A DNA stretch of 64,000 nt from Letharia columbiana (Eukaryota; Ascomycota; Lecanoromycetes; Lecanorales; Parmeliaceae). The position numbers and the translations under genes are program-made. The DNA lies in contig NW_023501043.1 in NCBI RefSeq assembly GCF_014066305.1, forward strand, positions 1,116,001 through 1,180,000. The letters are read 5' to 3'. Below the pieces are notes generated by a model that saw nothing but the letters and a program-made list of their open reading frames with translations, had not been told where the DNA came from and searched no databases. Below, piece by piece: positions 26,263-36,899 of this stretch. Numbering within the stretch: the first letter of the stretch is position 1; each line of letters opens with the position of its first letter.

Positions 26263-27335
26263 AGTTGATGATAAAGTAGTTCGGCAATGCGCTTTTCCAG
26301 TGCATTGTTGCCACTTTCTCCGCCAGAACTGTGCACCACCATACATTTGGAGGTCTTGCCCGGATCCTGTGGCCTTACAAGTGATCGATTCGTTCGTTCG
26401 TTCGTGATTCTGATGAAGCCTATTCCAGTACCATTCTTTGAGAACGTGGCTTTTTGGCTTGTTCCTGTAACTCAATTTTACACCACTTCTTCATGCCAAT
26501 CCGAAGCCTGCTACGAAAACCCTCACGTCCCCCGTTTTAAGTCTTCATTCATATCCTGAAGTCTAGCACACGCCGTTCTTCTGCACTAGACGAAGTCGTG
26601 GCACACTGCTCTCGAAGCTTTCCTCAGAGCCCTACCATCTTCAAGCCATCCCACAGGCATCTCGTTGCTACTCCACCACTGTATAGCTAGATGGCCATTC
26701 TACAGCCGGAAAGAACCAAACATCGCCTTGTGTCCTTGCATGAATGCTGGTGTAGCACGTACACGTCCACCCCATGCAGCTGTAGCTGTCGCCCCTGGTT
26801 TAGCTGTAGCCCTTGATGTAGCCCCTCCACGTTCACCCCGCCGTCCGGCCGGCTGCTGTAGAGGCCGTGCAACCCTCGGCGCAGCGTCAGTACCAGCAGC
26901 CTCGTCTGGTCCAGCCTCATCGCCTCGTGTAGCTCTAAAGAATGCGTCCGCTGTAGCAATTTCCTCCTCTTCAGCTACCTGGCTTACTGTAATGGCTAGC
27001 TGTCGTTGTCGCTAGGCCTCTCTTGCCAGCTCATGGTGCCCGTGGTGACTTCAATCGATGCTGGACAGGAAGATGAAGGAAGAGAAAGGAGCCGTGACTG
27101 GCTGAAAAAATGAGGAGTTGGCTTGGTGACGAGTGAGTAGTTGAACGGTGTAAGAAGAACGTAGAAGGAGAACGATCATCTTCTAAATCTTCTAGGTCTC
27201 GTCTGGTAGCCCCCAACACTCCACCATCCGATCCGGGCGTATCTGATGATCTTTTTTGGGCCCACAGTCGACGGAAGGAGTAAATCCGGCTGTTGGAGGT
27301 CTGCAATTAACTGGAGCTTCAAAGGTCTGAGATTC
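26263..27335. other. Intergenic, low-complexity GCTGTAGC stretch
   Basis: No convincing gene. 26,750-27,010 is a compositionally biased segment with many interspersed GCTGTAGC/GATGTAGC words that creates an Ala/Pro-rich 116-codon open frame; the bias alone explains the open frame. Confidence 0.4.
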
Positions 27336-27770
27336 TCACTGTGTGACTGCAGGCAATCTCGTTCGCTCTGAGGAGGCATAGAGAGCATTGCCAGTATGCT
27401 TCTTTAGTGCCATTGACGATGCTGAAGGCCAATTTGATTGGGCGGTTGTGAATGGGATATTGGGAAGAGGTCTTAGTGGGTAGGGATGCTCAGATTTGAC
27501 GAGAATTGGACACAAGGATGCTACCTGCACAGTCGACTTGATCTCATGTATGCATATGAATGGCGTGGCTCCATTGGCCGTGGACGGCTGCTTGAATGCT
27601 TTCGCTAGCAAATATAAAGTAGCTTGGTGTTGGAGACCTAGAGTGCGCTCGGACCACAGGCTTCGGGGCTCTAGAAACTTTATTGGTGGAGGCGTCCGGA
27701 CGTGCTTGGGAAGAGACACCACCAGTGTTCCTTGGTAATTCGCAGTCAGCCTGCGTTCGGTAGTTATCTT
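27336..27770 (-). CDS. Possible coding fragment, unknown function
   Basis: On the minus strand the frame is open from about 27,770 to the stop at 27,336 without an early ATG. The translation is protein-like (VVSLPKHVRTPPPIKFLEP; ATLYLLAKAFKQPS) but matches no family I recognise. It could be the last exon of a gene whose 5' exons lie upstream, or a remnant. No regulatory signals identified. Confidence 0.3.
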   Translation of the reverse strand, partial: KITTERRLTANYQGTLVVSLPKHVRTPPPIKFLEPRSLWSERTLGLQHQATLYLLAKAFKQPSTANGATPFICIHEIKSTVQVASLCPILVKSEHPYPLRPLPNIPFTTAQSNWPSASSMALKKHTGNALYASSERTRLPAVTQ

Positions 27771-28486
27771 AAGCGATCAGAGGGTAGGCTACTTACTTGG
27801 TCGTTGTTGCGACGTACTTAATGTGTGGTGCAATGAGTGTAGGAAGATTATCTCGAGGTGCTGAAAGATGCCAGATCTGATGATAAATTTGTCTTTGAAT
27901 TTTGGATCACGCTATATCCAAAATGAAGCCAGCTCCTTTTGAGCGCAAGAAATTCTCTGCTTGTGTCACCGGGAGTCTTATATCGTCCGGAAATGCGCGA
28001 CGATGCTCATCAGATCGACCTTTGATAGATGATGATATTAACATAGAGACTGAAAATACGATTTTCGCGTGCAGATTTTTCAAAAGCAAGCTCCGCACGT
28101 GATGGGGATTCGCAGGGCTGGAAGGTCTGTATTGTATGCCTTTGATCCAAATGAAAGCCCTTGAATTCCCCGACTCGGGCTTCGGGTCGTGTATCTATCA
28201 ATCGTGCCCTACCCGATATACAGAGATACCGTCTTCAGCATAATATGAACCGTCGAGGTACCGTCCCGTCGAGCAGGTCCTTCCAAGTTATAGGCTTTAC
28301 TACGGCATCAGTAGCATAATAAGAGGCCAAGGCATATGAAGGCACGACAGAGATGACTTTGTCAATTCTTGAGCTTCACTGTCTTTCTATGCTATCGTTC
28401 CTACATGATAGATTGCTATTTGAGCCAAGTTCGACAGCTTTTTGCAGTTCTCCTTCCTCACGCCGATAGTGTGATTGAAATATGAA
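27771..28486. other. Intergenic, nothing recognised
   Basis: Normal-GC DNA between two minus-strand features. Overlapping open frames around 27,902-28,201 on both strands look like chance frames. Confidence 0.45.
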
Positions 28487-31400
28487 CTATTGAAGTCCCC
28501 GTCGCCAATCGAACTCAGTGAGATCCATCGTCTGGAATAGAGAGCGCTTTTGCTCAGCCTGAGAGTCCTTACTCATCTTCATAATCTTCTGCTGCGGATG
28601 CAACCCCATATCCGCGGCTCTTTTCAGCCCAAGAACCGGTTTCTGTTCGATCTGCAATTTCATGTCTTGGAGTCGGGCTAACTCCGTTGTCGCATCTACA
28701 TAGATGGCTCTGAGCTGTACTATGTCCTTCGGTGAGGTGCGACCACTGCGTTGACCGGAATTGAATGCTTGTTAGTATATTCGTTGTAGGTTTGAGATAG
28801 CTTTATCGAGCGTGCTTTCCCTGTCTGTTGAGGTCGCGCGACTGATAGTATCAGTAACCACTGTAGATAATGCAGTCTTAAGAGCGTTTGGGGCGTGACG
28901 AAGCATAGTCGATGCCTCTTTAGCTAAAAAGCTTTCGAGTTTTCCTCGCACGATCTCAGTGACTCGACCTGGAACTTTCTCCCCTCGGGATTGGGTGGCC
29001 TTCCGATCCGCGAAATAGAGCTGGATTTCATCGTAGAATTGGCTCATGTAGCTTTTGATACCGGATTGAATGATTCCTTAAGGTAAGCGTGCGGCTTCCC
29101 CAATGAGAGCCTTGAATAAACTGTCGATGTGGAGGATGCACCGCTCCTGTTCACGTTTGTTGGCCGTGTAACATAGTTGGAGTACCTGGTTGTTGCGGGT
29201 CTTAGGGGTAGTACACGTATTCTGAACGTTCTGATGGAGCTGTGAGAAGGAGTCTTTGATGCATTTGACGATATGGTTGCGAGCAATGTAGACCTGTTTC
29301 CTTAAATCACACTCGAGAAATCCTTCGGCGACCTCTCTAATATGAGCTCCCCTGTAGATGTCAATGGTAGATCAACCTCGCCTGATGCGCGGCACTCACA
29401 GATCAGTATTGAGATTGTACGCTTGAGAAGTCTTTTTCTTGCGTTTCGCCAGGTGGACTCCGCGATGCCTAAGGATTGCGCGAAGAGTTGCCGAATTTAG
29501 ATCTTGTAGTTCTTCGACCTTGAGCTGGAGGGGTTCAACGATATACTCTGGGTCCAACAGTATAACATCATCCTTCCGTTTTGCTTTCTGGACCCCCAGT
29601 AACGTATCTTTGATACCCTTATCTACCCGCTGTCAGCTTCCGTTCGTTGCTAGATGAAGTTCTTTTAATCATACGCGGAGTCATTGATACCCTGAAGGGT
29701 CTTTTCAAGCTCTTCCGTACGTATAGTGAGCTCCTTCCGTGTTGACTGCAACTATATTTAGTCGATACATCGGCCGATAGATCAAGGTTAGACCCACTTT
29801 ATATATAGTGGCGCAGAACCTTATGCCATTCCCTTTCACCAGCTCCTGATCATATGAGCTCATGATTTGGAGTCTGAGAAGGTTCTCTTTTGTTCCGTTG
29901 AACCAGCTCTTCTCATGCGGCGCTACCGTCTCGTTCACCAATTGCGCGAAAAAACGTTCCTGTGTCACCAAGCCCGTGGACTCCCTATCTGGCCACACGT
30001 GATAGCGCTCGTCCATATCCTTCCGAGAGTCTCTAGCCAGCATAGCTATTGCAGCCGGACCGTATACACCCACTAGAGTGGTTAACTCTCTAGCTAACTC
30101 TCCGAGTGCTGCTGTCTGGAATTTCTCGGAGTCGAAGTCATTGTCTCCGCGAGCCTGAGACCGTGTTAACGCTTGCTCGGCCATCTTATCCGCAACCTTG
30201 TCGACTATCTTGGAACGTATTGCAGCCACTTTCGCGTCCGTCCGAAATCTATGCATTTCTCGTTTCAGTCGTTGAATCTCCTTTTTGACTAGATCTGAAG
30301 ACTCAGATAGGACTAATATCTCCTTCAATGAGGCAGAGAGTTGCTTCATCTAATCCGCGACAACCCTGCTGTCAAGTCGATTATTTTGGTCTATGTCCTC
30401 GATGGTGTTCGTATCGAATATAACAGGTGAACCATCCGCCCATCCCTGGTTTTGGATTTGCGACCACCAGGATGGCTCCTTGACGGGACCCTCTATCGCA
30501 ACAATTAGGAGTTCTGAGCAAGCTTGGCATGCGCGTTGAATTCGTTGAGACTTTGCTTCCTGGATCTTTTCTTGCTCATATAGCTGGGCTAGCTCTATCT
30601 CTGCGATGGCGAGATCGGAACTCAAGGACGCGTAGGTCTGATTGCCTGCAACATGTCTCTCGGCCTACATTTTAAGACCCTTGTCGATTTGGGTAAGAAC
30701 TATCGTGAACCTGTGACTGTTTAGCAGCAAATTTGAAATGCTGACGGACTACTTACCTGGAGTTGTTGCCGGTCGTTTGGTTATCCCAAATAATGTCTCC
30801 AACACGATCCCATACGTCAGGACTATCAACCGCTCTATCACAGCCTGCCACAATCACTGGTGAGGTACGCCTGCGCATCCAACCCTTGGCAACATCGGCT
30901 CTCGCTACTTCTGTGTCCTAAAAGCAGGGCAATTGCTTCGTTCTAGGAGAGGGGGTTGAGGTACCATTGTTCCGGGAATGTCAACAAGCACAAACCCTTG
31001 CTTCAAGATACTGCTGTTGACTTGCACACTAATCCCGTGAGTCAAAGCCATCTACATGAGCAGGGCCGCCAGCCAACTTACTGCATCTCCTTGGTTATTG
31101 GCCAAAGGACTACCGCGTCCTCATTCTCCAACTCCGCGCTTGCCCCGTATTTCTGAGCTTTCTCCGCGAATTCAACCGCCGTATGGCAGAAAAAACTCAA
31201 CTCACCATCTCTAATATGTTTGTCAATGCCACATTCGACGTCGAGACGCGAGAGCTCCCTTTCCAATTCATCCGACGTGCGATCAAAGTCCTCCACTTTT
31301 AATTTCGGGTGCAGCGCAGTGAGTCTAGATCGAGCCGTGGCTTGCTGGTCCGGTCTCCTTGCTGTACCCTTGTTCTTTGACCGAGAAACAATGTTCCAGT

Positions 31401-31957
31401 ACTGCTTTTCTTTCTGCCGCGAATTCTGCCTCGTCGAGGAAGACCACGCGAACATCAATACCTTCCCCGCCATTTCCCCGGATTTTGATCGGGATAGGTG
31501 TGCATGCATTAGAGTCCGAGGCTGGGAGTCGTATGCTGGGGAACAGCGCGTTGAGTGTTGTGCCTATTGACCAACTTGTAAGCAGCGCCGCGGAGTGGTC
31601 GACCAAGGCCTCACTCTTGCCATGGCCCGTTCCTCCAAAAAGGCCTACAATGGTTTCGGGTGTGCGAGCTTCCAATAGAGATGTCAATTCAGCTGTAGCC
31701 GATAGTCAGTCACTCGCTGTGGAAACTACGCATCAGCATTAGCGCTCACTCAGCTCTGCCTCAAAGGCTGCCTGTACGGCGGCATCTCGGAGTCCCGCAG
31801 TCTTGGATTTCATTTCTTGTAATGCACATGACCATGGGAGCCGGGCGAGTTGGAGCAGTTTGATGGTCTCGCAGAGGCCTGTCATAGCTGACTCTATAGT
31901 TGAGTGATGTTGATTAGTGGATTTTGGTGGGTGTTGTAAGTTGAAAACTAAAGTCAT
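28487..31957 (-). pseudogene. SLIP-GC-like large GTPase, multi-exon, four in-frame stops
   Basis: Introns supported by splice signals and frame: 31,693-31,749, 31,564-31,614, 31,345-31,402 (tentative), 31,029-31,081, 30,918-30,964, 30,711-30,756, 29,746-29,797, 29,623-29,690 and 29,352-29,399. Splicing creates an intact P-loop (GGTGHGKSTTLNALF), followed by an ACTP segment, a DIPG G3 box with D-x7-A-x-V-A-x-G downstream, and a TQID G4 box. The coiled-coil C-terminal half reaches the stop at 28,487-28,489. This order matches the fungal proteins annotated as nuclear GTPase SLIP-GC, dynamin-type P-loop GTPases of unclear role. Four stops interrupt the joined frame: TAG 30,665-30,667, TAG 30,350-30,352, TAA 29,078-29,080 and TAA 28,772-28,774. 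Each is one C-to-T change from a Gln codon. The start is uncertain: ATG 31,955-31,957, or 31,883-31,885 if an intron precedes it. Unrecognised introns or readthrough remain possible but would have to occur four times. Confidence 0.75.
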
Positions 31958-31994
31958 ACAGATTGATTAGAACTAGCGCGGCTGCCCATTAGGC

Positions 31995-32036
31995 TGAAGT
32001 GAAGTGAAGTACACTGAAGTGAAGTGAAGTGAAGCA
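31995..32036. repeat. GAAGT microsatellite
   Basis: Repeated GAAGT units with one interruption, lying just upstream of the GTPase pseudogene start and therefore in its former promoter or 5' UTR. Confidence 0.8.
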
Positions 32037-32040
32037 AAGT

Positions 32041-32590
32041 AAGCTCATTTGATACCTTATTGGCTACGCATAGTTCGTGGAAAATCTAGCATTTGCTTCA
32101 ATGAGGAGTAAACCTTTATAATCTAGATGTCACGACAATAAATAAATGAATCTATTACGAAACGCATATTAACAATAACTCGAGATTCATGAAAGTTATT
32201 GTTCTACTAATCATTGCCCGGTTACTTATGAAACTCTTTAACGATCGAACCGCGTGAGTAGAGTACCTCCAAATATGAAAATCAAGCATCGAGACAAGGG
32301 GGCGACGATGGAGAACATAATACAATATTGCTAGGTTTCATCTCAATGTCTCAAGAAATGAAAAGTGGGAAGGTTATCACAAGGCAATGGAGCAATACTA
32401 AAACGTAAGTGCATCAGTTAAATACTCCGCGGTGGTCTCTAAATTTACGCCATATTCAAATGCAGATCGATCAAGTGCGGTAACATCGAAACGACGTGAT
32501 CAGTCTGGTTATACATACGAGATAGACTAGTTAGGGATTCATAAAGTAAAGTATAATGTCCTAAGAGACCAGCTAAGAGACCAGCATCTC
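32041..32590. other. Intergenic, nothing recognised
   Basis: Normal-GC to slightly AT-rich DNA upstream of the GTPase pseudogene; no open frame of interest. Confidence 0.5.
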
Positions 32591-32990
32591 TAAGCCTTTG
32601 ACTATCGGTGCATCATGTCCGAGGTTTTGCCGGATCGCATGCTGGTCTTGACTATGCCATCCACACCTGCCATACCCACATTGTCCTTCAGAGATCCTGG
32701 AGATGTAGGCCGTATCTTGCCTGCGTGCCAGCAAGATTCTCCGACTTCTTCTCCTTGTCCAGTCTTCTTGCCATAGTCCTCCATTTGTGTTATTCACCCC
32801 TAACACCTATTGGCAGCCTGGCTTGGGAGCTTCACTGTAGATTTGCCCTGTGTCTCCCATGCTCTTGCCATCAAGTCCATCCTCCATTCCATCCTTTGTT
32901 TCGTAGGGTTTAGTAAGGAGGTAGGTGATAAAAATCGAATGTGTTGAATGCCATTTGGTGATAAAATTGAAAAAGTACGAATCGCGAAAC
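32590..32990 (-). mobile_element. Internal fragment of the short LTR element, no LTRs
   Basis: Shares long stretches with the internal parts of the elements at 37,700 and 57,484 (for example TGCCTGCGTGCCAGCAAGAT and GGGAGCTTCACTGTAGATTT), in the same orientation. No LTR sequence flanks it. It is either an old truncated insertion or captured sequence. The 101-codon plus-strand frame and the minus-strand frames here are products of this repeat. Confidence 0.7.
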
Positions 32991-33176
32991 CCTAATCTTA
33001 TGTTGGTGGCAAGTTTGTGTCAAGGATCCAAGTGACAGGAGCATGTTGAAGGTTCATACCACTTGAGTTTGGTGACTAAGAATAATGATGAGCCAACAAT
33101 GTTGCCATTCGTGAATTGAAGGGACTGGGATTAGTTCTCAACGGAGATGTGCTCGTTATCCTCCATAAGATCGTCC

Positions 33177-34445
33177 TCAGGCGGCTTCCTCAGGGGCAGT
33201 CTGACGCACAGGCTCCTTGCTCTTGTTTTTGACAGTACGACGACGAGCGGGAGTGGACTCCTCCCCCACCTCTTCTTTCTTGACTGCAATGAAATCTTTC
33301 TGCATATCTAATGCAGTAGTGGCAGCAACGAAAATCTGCTCAGCGAACCCGCCTCCCTGCTTGACCATACGAACCAGATCTTTCCTAATCGCCTCATCCA
33401 CTCCCTTCATGAACGTCGGCGCTACCTTGGAAAAATACACCTTGAATGGTCCATTCTCATGGTCAAGTTCCTCGTAGTACATGTCCTCAGCCCAATCGAA
33501 GAATTTGCCAGGCGGGATACTAGACAAGATCTTAGAGCTCGAGAAGAGCGTGACGACCTGCTTCTGCAAGCCGGGCAGGATATAATGCTTGGCTAGGCTC
33601 ATGAGTTCTTTGATTTCTTCGAGGCGTGCAAGAGGGTTGTTCTTGGTGTTGGACATCAAGAATTGGTCTTTGTAGAGAAATTGAAGCATCTGCTCGAAGG
33701 CAATGGCGTCGTGGGTCATTAGGGGAAGAGTATTCTGCTTGGTGGCACGCTTGTTTGCTTTGGCTTTGTCGATCTCTTCTGCGAGCTTGGGGGAGCGCTT
33801 GAGGACTGACTCGTGGGCGTGGAACTGAGGGCCGCCTGGGCCGAGCTGGATGATGAAGATGGTGGATGTGAAGTTCATAAAACCCGAGTTGCCAGCCAGT
33901 CCGCCGGGTGTGGTGGTAGAGGTTGCACGAGGTGCTGATCTCATCAACGCGTTACTACGGACGCGCTTTTTGGTTGGTACAACAGCAGATCCATTTGAAT
34001 TAGTCGAGCTGGCATTCGAGTCGCCACGGAGACGCTTGCCGAGTGTCTTCTTTGGTGCTTTGGCCTTTGGACGCAGAGGGACTCCATTGGAGTTGCTAGC
34101 CTTGACAGATGCAGACGTGGAGCCCGAATTGGTGCCACCCTCGACGAGGCCTTGAGCGACCGAGAAGCTGGAGTCTGCTGAATCCGAATCACTATGGTTG
34201 TTGTCCTCAGGGCTCAAGATGTGCTCCGGTGAGACGCGTGCTGGAGGTGTTGGTAGAGGGGTATCATCCCTTGATGCCTCGACCGTACCATCACAGTTGG
34301 GAAGCAACATGGCAGCAGTTCCCAAACGACGGTTTGAGACAGGAGAAGATGAAGCGGCCAGCTGCTTCGGAGAGCTGCCGACAGAAGGGGGCGATGCCGT
34401 CTTCTTGGTGACCGAAGAGGTCTCGAGACGCGAAGGAGATACCAT
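33177..34445 (-). CDS. BTB/POZ-domain nuclear-type protein
   Basis: An uninterrupted 422-residue ORF with ATG at 34,443-34,445 and TGA at 33,177-33,179. Residues 1-190 are Ser/Thr/Pro-rich and disordered, with two basic clusters (KAKAPKKTLGKRLR about residues 127-140; PTKKRVRS about 157-164) that look like nuclear localisation signals. Residues about 195-300 form a BTB-like fold: TIFIIQLG strand, FHAHESVLKRSPKLAEEI helix, then LPLMTHDAIAFEQMLQFLYKD. A helical tail ends in a Lys/Arg/Glu-rich stretch. Family knowledge: BTB domains dimerise and often bridge substrates to Cul3 ubiquitin ligases, or act in chromatin proteins; the partner here is unknown. No introns or RIP-type stops are seen, so it is one of the intact genes of the island. 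Confidence 0.85.
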   Translation of the reverse strand: MVSPSRLETSSVTKKTASPPSVGSSPKQLAASSSPVSNRRLGTAAMLLPNCDGTVEASRDDTPLPTPPARVSPEHILSPEDNNHSDSDSADSSFSVAQGLVEGGTNSGSTSASVKASNSNGVPLRPKAKAPKKTLGKRLRGDSNASSTNSNGSAVVPTKKRVRSNALMRSAPRATSTTTPGGLAGNSGFMNFTSTIFIIQLGPGGPQFHAHESVLKRSPKLAEEIDKAKANKRATKQNTLPLMTHDAIAFEQMLQFLYKDQFLMSNTKNNPLARLEEIKELMSLAKHYILPGLQKQVVTLFSSSKILSSIPPGKFFDWAEDMYYEELDHENGPFKVYFSKVAPTFMKGVDEAIRKDLVRMVKQGGGFAEQIFVAATTALDMQKDFIAVKKEEVGEESTPARRRTVKNKSKEPVRQTAPEEAA

Positions 34446-35060
34446 TCCCTGGTATCAAGCCGTACGTGACTTGTTGATATGAATATGTTTGAGGTATTTA
34501 GAGAGAGCTTTAAGGGATGTATGAAGTATCAGAGCGTAAATCTTGGGTATGAAGGATGGAGAAAGGTGAAGAAGGTTGGGGTCGTGAGATGAGAATCTGG
34601 AAAAGAATTTGGGTTACAAGCCGTGTGTGTGTAGTCGCTCGGTAGCCAATTGGTCTTTGGTCGTTTAGTTGTACTGACGGTGCTCAACGCTTTAGTTCAC
34701 TCTAGAGAAAGTGAAACACTTGATTTGCTCGATGTGAAGTGTTCTCCCCGTCGTGATCTCAATACTACTGCATCTCATTTTTGATGATACTTCATCGCTC
34801 GGTGAAGTATGATATCGATGACAGGATTGCATCACTCAGTATATTGATTCACTCGTACTACAAGTGTGAAGTCGATGCTTCACACGTTCAATAGCTTTCA
34901 CCGCCTCATTAGACAGGTTTAGCAACGAATTTCAAAAGAATGATTCAAAGCGGGAACAGCCCTACCCTTCTACCGCTAACCCGATTGGGCAATATCACGC
35001 CGAAGAGTCACAAATCTCTTTGAATTTCACTTATTCTTCTTCTTTCACCACATATATATA
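34446..35060. other. Promoter region of BTB gene and partial element C
   Basis: Presumed 5' region of the minus-strand BTB gene. Around 34,911-34,960 the words GACAGGTTTAGCAACG and AAAAGAATGATTCAAA match the reverse complement of the right end of element C, so a diverged partial copy may be present. Confidence 0.4.
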
Positions 35061-35062
35061 TC

Positions 35063-35251
35063 ATGAACTCCTTTAATGATGGGGATCTCGTTATAACGAT
35101 CTTTATAGTTATATTGCTAGGCTATTGGGCTGTGATCGCCACTATACGCTACCAATTGGCTGGCAACGAGATCCACCTATACGTGGTGCCGGCTACGAAC
35201 CCTCTGACAAAGATTCCTATGCCTTCGGGAGTCTGCTCTGCACCTGTTTAG
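35063..35251 (+). CDS. Small predicted membrane protein, unknown
   Basis: A 62-residue ORF whose residues about 9-30 form one hydrophobic segment (LVITIFIVILLGYWAVIATI), followed by a short tail EIHLYVVPATN. The tail has a counterpart on the minus strand at about 23,600-23,660 (EINLYVVLATN), with about 80 percent similarity over 45 bases by eye. Both loci lie next to a copy of element D, in mirrored orientation. This may be the last part of a once larger repeated gene or of a transposable element. Confidence 0.3.
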   Translation: MNSFNDGDLVITIFIVILLGYWAVIATIRYQLAGNEIHLYVVPATNPLTKIPMPSGVCSAPV

Positions 35252-35326
35252 CAGCTGCTACGCGTTGATTGGGTCCCAACTCGTCAGCTGCAGTGGGCGT
35301 AAACTTACGGTCCGGCATGTCAGAGC

Positions 35327-35967
35327 ATCTGCAAATCTGAAAAGTTCCTTTCCGCACGATTTCCGCCGGGTCCGCACCATAAGCACGATTTAGCACGATT
35401 TAGCCTATTCAGCAGACTTTACCTATATCCAACCCTTTCCGCCAGTTCAACAACTATCCCAACCCTTTCCGCCAGTTCTATCAGTTTAGCAACTTCAAAA
35501 AATTTCAACAACTTAAAAATTTTTACGCAATGCACTCTAATACACTATAAGTACTATTCTACACTGGTATATATATGGCATCAATATATATTATTATCAA
35601 CATACGCATCATTATGCGCCATACCAGAGCATCACCCACGCGACTAATTTCATTAAATCGTCTAATTCCGTAACCAAATTTGAGTTGGCGTTAATACTCG
35701 TCGCCGTAGAACCTTACCGTCGCAACGTCGATTATTAGAACTTTTCTTTTTTCGTGCGTATTGCTACTAAACTAGCAGAACTGGCGGAAAAGGTTGGGAC
35801 AGTTGCTGAACCGGCGGAATTTGGGCGGATTCTAATCAGATTTGCTGAACCGGCAGAATTTGGGCGGATTCTAATCAGATTTGCTGATCCGGCGGATTTT
35901 GTGATTTCCGCGACAAACGCGCGATCAGCAATTTCAAATTTTGCAGGAACTTTTCAGATTTGCAGAT
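35327..35967 (-). mobile_element. TIR element D, copy 2 (641 bp)
   Basis: Reverse-orientation copy of the element at 22,229-22,853 with the same terminal inverted repeats (ATCTGCAAATCTGAAAAG and complement). It differs by scattered substitutions and small indels, including an extra TTTAGCACGA-like duplication near 35,390. No obvious target duplication (flanks CAGAGC and GAGGAG). Confidence 0.8.
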
Positions 35968-36042
35968 GAGGAGCCAAGAGATCTCAAGGGAGCGTACATT
36001 TACACATGGGTGTACGATCGGATTCTTCGATTACGACAACGG

Positions 36043-36651
36043 TCAACTACGTACGAGCGAAAATCGGACAACGAGACGCGTCAGATCGAGGGTTAACGCG
36101 TCCCCCTCGAAGAATTCGGTATTATCGACATGACGGCGAGCCCCACCCCTCTCGGTCGGATGATACCTCCCTCCCTCGCTGATCGGTAACTCTTCCCTAA
36201 ATACTACAAGTACCCGACTCCGGCCACAGACGAGTCGAGCTCGTTTACGAGAATTGTATAGAGGTTTTCTAGAGGAAAGAGACCAGACAAGAGAGCTGAA
36301 TCTAATGTGCTTGGAAAATACCCCCTTGACAGCGGAGTCAGTGAGCAATAAGTGATGGCCGTATACCTCCCAGCCAGCTATCGACGTGCGAATAGGCCTG
36401 ATTAGGTCTCGTATCCCTACGGGAATCGGAGGAGAGCTTAATTCGGGTATTCCCGGCTTCGGTTTGACAAATGTTACTATTCTCTCTCTTACGTGACGAT
36501 ATACAATGGAGTACTGGGTGTCTGAGGGTATATAGAACAGAGAGGCTAGAGCTCGGCCCGGAGAAACGAGGAAAAAGCTTTGGGGTACATTGCAGAGTGT
36601 AATGGTGTCTGGTTGCAATGGAGGCTTTGGAATTCCCAACATAATGTACAT
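36043..36651 (-). CDS. Hypothetical 202-residue ORF
   Basis: A long minus-strand open frame starting at ATG 36,649-36,651. The translation is basic in its second half (LYNSRKRARLVCGRSR) and has no motif I recognise. Normal base composition and no repeat in the window argue mildly for a gene; lack of any domain and overlap with shorter plus-strand frames argue against. Could also be a remnant of a mobile element. Confidence 0.3.
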   Translation of the reverse strand: MYIMLGIPKPPLQPDTITLCNVPQSFFLVSPGRALASLFYIPSDTQYSIVYRHVRERIVTFVKPKPGIPELSSPPIPVGIRDLIRPIRTSIAGWEVYGHHLLLTDSAVKGVFSKHIRFSSLVWSLSSRKPLYNSRKRARLVCGRSRVLVVFREELPISEGGRYHPTERGGARRHVDNTEFFEGDALTLDLTRLVVRFSLVRS

Positions 36652-36899
36652 AGCCGTGGTTCTACGGGACCACGATTATCTGCCGTACCTCAAATGGGGT
36701 ACGGATGCCGGACATGGCCGTAAGGCCGAGTGGGTAAAAACGGTTGCACTCTGGGCTACGCCTTTCAATGGGAAGGGGTACGAACAGAGGCACGGCCCTC
36801 CGATGTAGGAATTACACACACACACTATCAATTATTAAGGAATCATTATGGTTTACCTCATATATGTGTGTGGTGTAAAGTTGTTGATTATTCTATATA

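Noticed and set aside
26665..27015. Ala/Pro-rich 116-codon open frame
   Set aside because: Explained by biased GCTGTAGC-type composition; the opposite strand is also open over the same DNA.
28487..31957. Use of an alternative genetic code or programmed readthrough to explain the in-frame stops
   Set aside because: Intact neighbours end normally at TGA or TAG, and other broken frames in RIPed surroundings show the same Gln-to-stop pattern, so mutation is the simpler explanation.
33850..34482. Plus-strand frames of about 100 codons
   Set aside because: Shadows of the 422-residue BTB gene on the minus strand.
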